Source of the DNA: a virus
Virus record (IMG/VR): IMGVR_UViG_3300031344_000007
Span: 1 to 64,000 of that record
Strand: one strand, 5' to 3'
DNA: 64,000 bases
A program made the position numbers and the translations under genes. This document shows, one piece after another, positions 58,175-64,000 of the stretch; within the stretch, counting starts at the first letter, position 1; the number at the start of each line of letters is the position of its first letter. The notes beneath the pieces were generated by a model. It made no database searches. It was not told where the DNA came from and saw nothing but the letters and a program-made list of their open reading frames with translations.

Positions 58175-58208
58175 AAAAGAACCCATATAAAATATGGGTT
58201 CTTTTTTT
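58175..58208 (+). terminator. terminator after the major capsid gene
   Basis: AAAAGAACCCATA/TATGGGTTCTTTT with seven T residues, 26 bp after the stop codon; the strongest terminator of the head cluster. Confidence 0.9.
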
Positions 58209-58289
58209 ATATAAAATATTCGTATATTGTCTAAAAAAGAATTTAATTATTATTATTTCACCCCAATTTAAAGATTTTTATTCGATGAA

Positions 58290-58320
58290 TTGTATTTATG
58301 ATATAAATTATATATCTTTG
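58290..58320 (+). promoter_or_regulatory. Bacteroidota-type promoter of the 547-aa endonuclease
   Basis: TTG (58290-58292), 20 bp, TATCTTTG (58313-58320); a GTATTTATG sequence overlaps the spacer. Confidence 0.6.
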
Positions 58321-58345
58321 TATCATAAATAATTTATATAAAAAT

Positions 58346-59989
58346 ATGGAAAAATACAATATTCCTATTGAGATTAGAACTACAATATATAATAAATATA
58401 AATTAGGAGTTCGAATGAAAAAAATTGGTGAGGAATATGGATATTCGTTTACCGTGGTTCAAAAAGTAATTAATTCATTTAATTATGAAAATCAAATTAA
58501 AAGTAATTATCCTCAGAAAGAAGGATATTATATAGTTGCTATTTGTAATCAAACATTGAAAGAAATAAAGGATTATAGAAATGAATCGGGTGCTATTGCT
58601 GAACATGTCTTTAAATTATATCCAGAGGAAGCAAAAAACAGTAAATTTATTCGCAAATCAAAAGAATATGAAACTGGAAAATTTTGGTATGATAAATATT
58701 TTACTTTTGATTATAGGAAATTTAAAGAAGTTAAAAATTGTCATTATTGTGAATGGACAACTGAAGATATAGAAAATTTATCTGGTGCATATAAAAAACA
58801 TTTAATGATAAACCATAATTTATCTCCAGAAAGACACATAGAACAAGTACCTGCAGACCAATTTTATTTTAAAAAAAAATTACCTCTAAAAGATGGGGTT
58901 GTTTGTGCGATTTGTGGTAAAAAATTACGTATATTAAATCATAAACATTTAATGCGTAAACATAATATTTCATTATGGGAATATAAAATACAATATGGTA
59001 CTGATAATATGGTTTCACCATCAACTAAAATCAAACTAAGCGATTCATGGAGTATAAATTTAAAAAATCAGGGATTTAAAAAATCTTCGAGTTATGAAAC
59101 TGATATACTATCAATTTTAAATAAAAAATCATTAGTTTCTGGTGATAGAACTGTATTAAATGGTCTTGAAATAGATATTTATGATACTGAATTAAAAATT
59201 GGTTTTGAAATTAATGGCATTTATTATCATTCAGAAAACAAAGGAAGAAAAGATAAATATTATCATCTAAATAAACAAGAACTTGCAAATAAAAGTGGGG
59301 TTGAATTAATACATATTTTTGAAGATGAAATATATTATAAAAAAGAAATTGTTATTAATAAAATGAAACATGCATTAGGTATTAATGATAATGAAAAATT
59401 ATATGCAAAAAATTGTGAAGTAAAAGTAATTGATTCGATAATTGCAAATACATTTTATAATGATAATCATATTCAAGGTTATTCTCCATCATTAATTGAT
59501 TTAGGTCTTTATTCTGAAGATATTTTAGTTGGGGCAATGTCATTTGACAATAAACGATATATGAATAAAGAATTAATTCATAATTCAAATATTTATGAAT
59601 TAACTAGATTCACCACATCAATTAAATATATTGTAGTTGGTGGTGGTGGTAAATTATTGAATTATTTTATTACCAAATATAAACCAATAAGAATTATTAC
59701 TTTTGCTGATAGGCGATGGACAATCAATAGTAACGATAACTTTTACACTAAATTGAGATTTAAATTAGTTAAAACATTAAAACCTGATTATATGTATGTT
59801 AATGGAAAAATTGATAGATATAGAAGATTACATAAATTTGGTTTTGGTAAAAACAGTATTAAGAAAAGATTTCCTGAAATATATGATGAATCTAAAACAG
59901 AGTGGGAAATGATGCAAGAATTAGGTTATGATAGAATTTGGGATTGTGGAAAATTTAAATATGAATTAATGTTAAATATTAAAGTTTAA
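58346..59989 (+). CDS. homing endonuclease with zinc fingers and VSR-like core
   Basis: 547 aa. Residues 1-50 are a helix-turn-helix-like segment (MKKIGEEYGYSFTVVQKVINSF). Two C2H2-type fingers follow (CHYCEW...H...H near 130 and CAICGKK...H...H near 187). The nuclease domain near 255-330 has SSYETDI, GLEIDIYDTELKIGFEINGIYYHSE and LIHIFEDE, the pattern of EDxHD/VSR-like homing enzymes. A C-terminal domain with ITFADRRWTINSN and MYVNGKIDRYRRLHKFGF recurs in similar phage nucleases. It lies directly after the capsid gene terminator. Confidence 0.82.
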   Translation: MEKYNIPIEIRTTIYNKYKLGVRMKKIGEEYGYSFTVVQKVINSFNYENQIKSNYPQKEGYYIVAICNQTLKEIKDYRNESGAIAEHVFKLYPEEAKNSKFIRKSKEYETGKFWYDKYFTFDYRKFKEVKNCHYCEWTTEDIENLSGAYKKHLMINHNLSPERHIEQVPADQFYFKKKLPLKDGVVCAICGKKLRILNHKHLMRKHNISLWEYKIQYGTDNMVSPSTKIKLSDSWSINLKNQGFKKSSSYETDILSILNKKSLVSGDRTVLNGLEIDIYDTELKIGFEINGIYYHSENKGRKDKYYHLNKQELANKSGVELIHIFEDEIYYKKEIVINKMKHALGINDNEKLYAKNCEVKVIDSIIANTFYNDNHIQGYSPSLIDLGLYSEDILVGAMSFDNKRYMNKELIHNSNIYELTRFTTSIKYIVVGGGGKLLNYFITKYKPIRIITFADRRWTINSNDNFYTKLRFKLVKTLKPDYMYVNGKIDRYRRLHKFGFGKNSIKKRFPEIYDESKTEWEMMQELGYDRIWDCGKFKYELMLNIKV

Positions 59990-60005
59990 TTTTTTCATTA
60001 TATAA

Positions 60006-60014
60006 GTATTTATG
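60006..60014 (+). promoter_or_regulatory. GTATTTATG motif upstream of 60031
   Basis: Plus strand AGTATTTATGTAAAAATATTA, 16 bp before the ATG. Confidence 0.5.
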
Positions 60015-60030
60015 TAAAAATATTATATAT

Positions 60031-60486
60031 ATGAAATTAAAATCGGTATTAATATTAGTTTTAGTGTTTATTTTAAGTTTAGTATTAAAATCACAGACAT
60101 ATAGTGAAAAAAAGATATTTATTAAATATAGTGATTGGGATTTTAAATTAAGTTATGCAAGTCAAATAAGTATTTCATCGTATGTTACAAAACAAGAAAT
60201 TTTAACACATAAGGATTTTAAACAAAAAGAAAAATCACTATCGGTATTATCAAAATATAGATATGAATTAATTTTAATCAGTAAATCAACAATAGATACT
60301 AAATTAGTAAATACATGGATTTTTAATACACGTGTATTTATTAATGATATTGATATAAATAAAAATCGATTTCCAAATGGATTTACTGTACTTATAAAAA
60401 ATAAACCTACTTTAATATATTGGTATGAAACAGATGCCGATTCGATTAATATTAAAATTACTTGGGAAAATTGTAAAAATTTTTAA
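60031..60486 (+). CDS. secreted or periplasmic protein, 151 aa
   Basis: A clear N-terminal signal peptide (MKLKSVLILVLVFILSLVL, followed by KSQTYS). The mature part is a small Lys/Ser/Thr-rich beta protein without Cys. No family recognised. A cell-envelope or superinfection function is possible. Next gene starts 7 bp after its stop. Confidence 0.65.
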   Translation: MKLKSVLILVLVFILSLVLKSQTYSEKKIFIKYSDWDFKLSYASQISISSYVTKQEILTHKDFKQKEKSLSVLSKYRYELILISKSTIDTKLVNTWIFNTRVFINDIDINKNRFPNGFTVLIKNKPTLIYWYETDADSINIKITWENCKNF

Positions 60487-60493
60487 TATTAAT

Positions 60494-60946
60494 ATGAGCA
60501 CAATTTCGCAATGGCATAAAAAAGGAAATAATCATAAAATGTTAAAAAAAACTAATAACAATTCAACAACTGATAGTTCTACACCAAAAATTGTTCAAAT
60601 TGGTGCAAATACTGAAATCCTTTTTACTATAAAAAGTTTTTTTGGTTTAATTGGTGCTATTTTAATGATTTTTTATGGTTTTTATCAACTTGTTATAGTA
60701 CCAAAAGAAAATTCTATGGAAAAACATTATCAGGAAATGTTTGATGCGCAAAGAGGACAAAACACAATTTTTTATCAAGACCTTGGAAATATTAATTCTT
60801 CACTTGGCTCATTAAATTCAACAACGAGTTCATTGGTTGAAATGATAAATCAAATAAAAACGAATAATCAATCACCATCCAAAATTGGTGGTTCTATTGG
60901 TAGTACAAATTATAATAAATCAACCAATAGTATTGCAATAAAATAA
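60494..60946 (+). CDS. single-pass membrane protein with coiled coil
   Basis: 150 aa from the Met at 60494; an upstream in-frame Met would overlap the preceding gene by 60 bp. A Thr/Asn-rich basic N-terminus, a transmembrane segment near residues 44-66 (IKSFFGLIGAILMIFYGFY...VIVP) and a short coiled coil (NINSSLGSLNSTTSSLVEMINQI). Possibly an antiholin-like or spanin-like membrane protein; no proof. Confidence 0.6.
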   Translation: MSTISQWHKKGNNHKMLKKTNNNSTTDSSTPKIVQIGANTEILFTIKSFFGLIGAILMIFYGFYQLVIVPKENSMEKHYQEMFDAQRGQNTIFYQDLGNINSSLGSLNSTTSSLVEMINQIKTNNQSPSKIGGSIGSTNYNKSTNSIAIK

Positions 60947-60949
60947 TCA

Positions 60950-61234
60950 TTAATCTTCTTTAATTTCAATTACTTTAATTAATGTAAAACCTTCTGCAAT
61001 TTCTACATATGCATCAATTCTTTTTTTCATTGTTTCATACGTTCTAAGCAAAGTATTTTGAATAGTTTCTACATTAGTTTTCATTGGACATTTATCTTCA
61101 GACCAAATTTTCCATTCGAGATTATGTGGATTTGGTTTATATTCACCATAAAAAAATAATGATTCTTCTTTAGGATTAAATTCAACTTTAATCCTTTGAT
61201 TTTCTTTTCCTTCAATTTTTACTTTCCATTCCAT
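60950..61234 (-). CDS. hypothetical protein, 94 aa
   Basis: A small strand-rich basic/acidic protein; it ends 3 bp from the convergent membrane protein gene. It lies just left of the cassette-like gene group but carries no attC at its end, so it belongs to the phage backbone. No family recognised. Confidence 0.6.
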   Translation of the reverse strand: MEWKVKIEGKENQRIKVEFNPKEESLFFYGEYKPNPHNLEWKIWSEDKCPMKTNVETIQNTLLRTYETMKKRIDAYVEIAEGFTLIKVIEIKED

Positions 61235-61342
61235 GTTTTTAAGTTTTTAAAATGAATCTTTAAAATATTATCATATTTATTATTCATAATCAAATAGTTA
61301 TATGCATTATCGTATATATAATAGTTAGGCACAATAAAAAAG

Positions 61343-61573
61343 CTACTCATTTTTCTTTGCCTTGTTTAATATATTATCAAATATTTCCTTCCATTTAGCT
61401 TTATCCTCTTTCGATTGTTTTGGAGCTTTTTTGCACTTATGCTTTGAATACTCCCATCTTTCAAAATCATCACCATATACAGGAGCTTGCCAAGGCATCC
61501 GTATTTTCATTATTGGTTTAGCAATTATTTTACCACACCAAGGGCATTTCGGAGTTTCTCTATATACTGCCAT
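61343..61573 (-). CDS. cassette gene: small zinc-finger protein
   Basis: 76 aa from the Met at 61573; the longer frame would cover the attC-like site. CPWCGK near residue 10 and a HKCKK further on could form a zinc site; the remainder is Lys-rich and helical. It is the third of three short minus-strand genes, each separated by a structured attC-like element. A GTTAGGC core (61324-61330) lies directly downstream. Function unknown. Confidence 0.6.
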   Translation of the reverse strand: MAVYRETPKCPWCGKIIAKPIMKIRMPWQAPVYGDDFERWEYSKHKCKKAPKQSKEDKAKWKEIFDNILNKAKKNE

Positions 61574-61590
61574 TATTAATAGTTTACTGT

Positions 61591-61720
61591 GCCTAACACA
61601 TGCTATAAAAAATAGCGGTTTTAGTGGTTTGCACAAGGTTTATACTTCTATTTAATTTCATTGCATTTTGATAATTTATATCTTCGATTTCCGCTACTTT
61701 TCATAGCATCAACGTTAGCC
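61591..61720 (-). mobile_element. attC-like recombination site 2
   Basis: 130 bp bounded by core sites: GCCTAAC (61591-61597) on the left and GTTAGCC (61714-61720) on the right. Inner arms TGCTATAAAAAATAGCGG (61601-61618) and CCGCTACTTTTCATAGCA (61691-61708) are complementary at 16 of 18 positions. It shares GGTTTTAGTGG with site 1. This is the architecture of integron cassette attC sites. Confidence 0.72.
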
Positions 61721-61726
61721 GTCAGT

Positions 61727-61987
61727 TTAAAGTCGGCACGATGAACAACCTTCGTACAGTTGTTCAAATCCCATTTCTTTTAATTTTTCTTCGAATATTT
61801 TAGTACATTTATTACACATGCAAATCTCTTCCCCATTTACACCTAATGTAACTTCGCCGTTTCCAACACTTTCTCTATTGAATACTTTTTTATATTCAAG
61901 AAAACACATAGCAGGGTCATTGTAAGATGGTTCATTAAATTCACTTCCGCAGCAATTGCATTTAAAAACTTTTCTATAATTACTCAT
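61727..61987 (-). CDS. cassette gene: Cys-rich zinc-ribbon protein
   Basis: 86 aa. FKCNCCGSEF near residue 8 and CMCNKC near 57 look like paired zinc-ribbon knuckles, followed by a Cys-rich C-terminus GCSSC. Promoterless small gene with attC-like sites on both sides. Higher GC than the phage average fits transfer from elsewhere. Function unknown. Confidence 0.65.
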   Translation of the reverse strand: MSNYRKVFKCNCCGSEFNEPSYNDPAMCFLEYKKVFNRESVGNGEVTLGVNGEEICMCNKCTKIFEEKLKEMGFEQLYEGCSSCRL

Positions 61988-62028
61988 AATTATTTGTTTT
62001 AAAATTAGTTACTAAATAAAAACCGAAC

Positions 62029-62162
62029 GGCTAACACAACCTATAACCAATAAAGGTTTTAGTGGGTAATTGCAACGTTGTGGCTCGCATCAGTTTCGGT
62101 ATATTTTGACAGGCACGAAGCCCGTAATCCTTTACTGGTCATAGCTTCGACCGTTATGTGGC
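62029..62162 (-). mobile_element. attC-like recombination site 1
   Basis: 134 bp between GGCTAAC (62029-62035) and GTTATGTGGC (62153-62162). Inner arms CTATAACCAATAAAGG (62041-62056) and CCTTTACTGGTCATAG (62129-62144) are complementary at 14 of 16 positions. It is clearly richer in G+C than the surrounding phage DNA. Confidence 0.72.
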
Positions 62163-62163
62163 A

Positions 62164-62361
62164 TTAAACCCGAATGCTCACAATTATATCACCCTTATTT
62201 AGTTGCATAATTGTTTTTGCAGCATTTGACAATCCATTATCATTGGTATTTTCAACCCACACTTCATAATCTTCACCATATTCATCTACTTCTGGCAAGT
62301 CTTTAACCAATTCTTTCAACTCTTTAATTGTAATTCCTGTTTTATTTACTAATGCTTTCAT
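62164..62361 (-). CDS. cassette gene: hypothetical acidic protein
   Basis: 65 aa from the Met at 62361. An acidic protein with a helical first half (TIKELKELVKDLPEVDEYGED) and a strand-rich second half (EVWVEN, GDIIVSIRV). It resembles small antitoxin-like or DUF-type cassette proteins but cannot be assigned. The partial core GCCACATAAC lies directly upstream. Confidence 0.6.
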   Translation of the reverse strand: MKALVNKTGITIKELKELVKDLPEVDEYGEDYEVWVENTNDNGLSNAAKTIMQLNKGDIIVSIRV

Positions 62362-62371
62362 AATAATTAAC

Positions 62372-62408
62372 GCCACATAACAACGTGTATAAAACATTGC
62401 CTTTTGTG
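62372..62408 (-). mobile_element. partial attC-like core before the first cassette
   Basis: GCCACATAACAACG is the mirror of the right core of site 1 (GTTATGTGGC). No second core or paired arm is seen further right, so this is either an attI-like junction or a truncated site. Confidence 0.45.
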
Positions 62409-62443
62409 GTCTTTTTTAAGTTTATACCAAATATTTAAGTAAG

Positions 62444-64000
62444 TTATTCTTCGTCTGTCCAATTTCTATCAAAAATTAATTCTAATTTGGCTCTTGTAAT
62501 TGCAACATAATATAGGTTCATTTCTTGAATATATTGCCAAGGTTTCACATTTTGCATTGGTAATAAATCAGGTCTAATAATAAATACTCGATTTGCTTCT
62601 AATCCTTTAATTTTATGTACAGTACTTAGCACTATGCCTTGAATTTCATCAGTAAAAATAGTTTTAATTTTATATTTTAAATCCATAACACTATCAGAAA
62701 GTCTGGCTAAAAACAATAATGTCATTACTTTATCTTCAAGTGCAGTATATCCGCTATGTTCATTGGGGTTTAGAATACCCTCTGATTTTAAATCATGTCT
62801 AAATGTTACTAATTCTGCTTCCCAGAATTTAATTAATTTATCGATATTATTAATTTTACCAATTAATTCAATAAGATGTACGCCAATATCAGAACCTTTA
62901 ATAATTGCTTTTCTATGTTGTGTAAGAAATTCGAAAAATAGTTTTACTAATGGCATTGTAGTTCTACATAGTACAAAATCACCACTCTGTGCTTCACTTA
63001 ATACGCCACCATCTCTTACCATACCATCAGGAGCATCATCTAATGCTTTAATATCTGGAACAATTTCTTGTGCTTTTTTTATTACATTTTTTGAACATCT
63101 AAACGATGTTGTTAATGGCAATACTTTTGTATTTGGAAATTTTTCAAACCATTCAAAAGATTTATCATCTGCTGCATTGAAACCATAGACTCCTTGAAAA
63201 AAATCTCCGAAAGAGAATAATCTGCCAGTATATTTTTTGCTGATTTTATCTCTTTTTATTATTTTTTCAATAATTCGAATTTGACAACGATTTAAATCTT
63301 GACAATTATGCGCAATTATTCCATAATTTTCTGCATTTGTTATTCTTAGATGTTCAGTTTTAATTTTACTTATTGAAGTAACAATAAAATTATGATTGTC
63401 TTCAACATTCATATCATAAACTTTTTCGGATTTATAAAAACTAAATTCTTTTGTTACAACCATGCAACCAATATTATTATCTTTTTCTAATTTCCAATTA
63501 TTTTTATTAAAAAACCCTCTATCTTCTGGACATAGTTTATATTCCATACTTTTATGAATATATGAAGATAATAATTTTGATATTTTTTTTGTGTTTTCTT
63601 TATTAAATGAAAGCCAATAATAATTTCTTTTTGTTGTTGAACTTTTACCGATTTTAACTGATGATATAATATTCCAATTTTCATATATTTTATTGGATAA
63701 TAATTGTGATAATTCAAAACTTTTAGCTGTTGAATATAATCTTGATTCTAAATAATTTTTTGAAATATTACCATCATCCATCCATGAAATCGCTAATGAT
63801 TGTAATGATATATTATTAATTATTTCATTATCATTCATATTAAAATAAAAACTCTTTGTTGTAAAAGTGTGTGCAATTTTTTTCGAATAACCATTATTTT
63901 TTATTGATTTTAATTTTCCATTAAAAAAATTTGATTTCCATTGAATGTATTCTTTTTGATTATTACCATGTATTATTCTTAATCTAAAAATATTATTTGA
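62444..64000 (-). CDS. UvrD-like SF1 helicase interrupted by an intein (partial)
   Basis: The frame runs open to the right edge, so the N-terminus (Walker A and start of the intein) is outside. The right part (63305-64000) is intein: LAGLIDADG-type helix LAISWMDDGNI, block F DNHNFIV and block G IIAHN before Cys+1. The helicase resumes with CQDLNRCQ, the end of motif II (DExQD), then FGDFFQGVYGF (motif III), TTSFRCS (IV), VLSTVHKIKGLEANRVFI (V) and NLYYVAITRAK (VI). A UvrD/Rep or Dda-type helicase for phage replication or recombination is likely. Confidence 0.85.
   Translation of the reverse strand, partial: SNNIFRLRIIHGNNQKEYIQWKSNFFNGKLKSIKNNGYSKKIAHTFTTKSFYFNMNDNEIINNISLQSLAISWMDDGNISKNYLESRLYSTAKSFELSQLLSNKIYENWNIISSVKIGKSSTTKRNYYWLSFNKENTKKISKLLSSYIHKSMEYKLCPEDRGFFNKNNWKLEKDNNIGCMVVTKEFSFYKSEKVYDMNVEDNHNFIVTSISKIKTEHLRITNAENYGIIAHNCQDLNRCQIRIIEKIIKRDKISKKYTGRLFSFGDFFQGVYGFNAADDKSFEWFEKFPNTKVLPLTTSFRCSKNVIKKAQEIVPDIKALDDAPDGMVRDGGVLSEAQSGDFVLCRTTMPLVKLFFEFLTQHRKAIIKGSDIGVHLIELIGKINNIDKLIKFWEAELVTFRHDLKSEGILNPNEHSGYTALEDKVMTLLFLARLSDSVMDLKYKIKTIFTDEIQGIVLSTVHKIKGLEANRVFIIRPDLLPMQNVKPWQYIQEMNLYYVAITRAKLELIFDRNWTDEE
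63305..64000 (-). mobile_element. intein in helicase motif II (partial)
   Basis: The C-terminal 232 residues of an intein with a LAGLIDADG endonuclease. Asn at the splice junction is followed by the Cys of CQDLN. The N-terminal splice site is beyond the window. Confidence 0.82.

Overview
The window is part of the genome of a large, AT-rich tailed bacteriophage with T4-like head genes: large terminase, portal, gp21-type prohead protease, core/scaffold protein and gp23-type major capsid protein. Its host is probably a member of the Bacteroidota. Several transcription units start at the primary-sigma promoter of that phylum (TTTG, 19-20 bp, TAnnTTTG), and most genes lack a Shine-Dalgarno sequence. 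A second motif, GTATTTATA read in the direction of transcription, sits just upstream of most other units and looks like a phage-specific (late) promoter.

Layout. 0.2-22.7 kb, almost all on the minus strand: four tRNA operons with 23 recognisable tRNA genes, a tmRNA gene, a decayed tRNA-Glu and a permuted-tRNA-like element. Between them lie two VWA-domain proteins, a glycosyltransferase-like protein, a B12-dependent ribonucleotide reductase, a T4 Rnl1-type RNA ligase, a Mom-like DNA-modification protein, a SiaC-family phosphoprotein, a cyclic-phosphate-processing receiver protein and three homing endonucleases. 22.8-26.3 kb: coiled-coil proteins, a pseudo-receiver/SpoIIE-type phosphatase and small genes. 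26.4-33.7 kb (minus): a collagen-like tail fibre and a second fibre or adhesin. 33.8-46.8 kb (plus): putative internal head proteins, terminase and portal. 46.8-52.1 kb (minus): transglycosylase and a very large baseplate protein. 52.1-58.1 kb (plus): protease, scaffold and capsid protein. 58.3-64 kb: a homing endonuclease, small membrane or secreted proteins, three small genes separated by integron-type attC sites, and a UvrD-like helicase interrupted by an intein. Portal, protease and helicase each carry an intein.

The main discovery candidate is the control of the tRNA operons. Each of the four starts with a host-type promoter, a 22-42 codon leader ORF and an intrinsic terminator. In all four, a segment near the end of the leader ORF is identical to the 3' arm of the terminator, so it can pair with the 5' arm and form an antiterminator. 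Each leader is rich in the codons read by the tRNAs of its own operon: Ser/Ile/Cys, Tyr/Lys, Leu/Val/Asp/Glu/Ala/Trp and His/Pro/Gln. This is the logic of amino-acid-operon attenuation applied to tRNA genes: a ribosome stalling because a tRNA is missing would switch on the operon that encodes it. The two operons with the broadest leaders also carry a boxA-like antitermination site before the first tRNA.

RNA ligase, the cyclic-phosphate receiver protein, U33-to-C33 changes in five tRNAs, unusual long variable arms and the tmRNA suggest that this region counters tRNA depletion or tRNA damage in the host. That last step is inference. All gene functions are read from motifs by eye; no database search was run.
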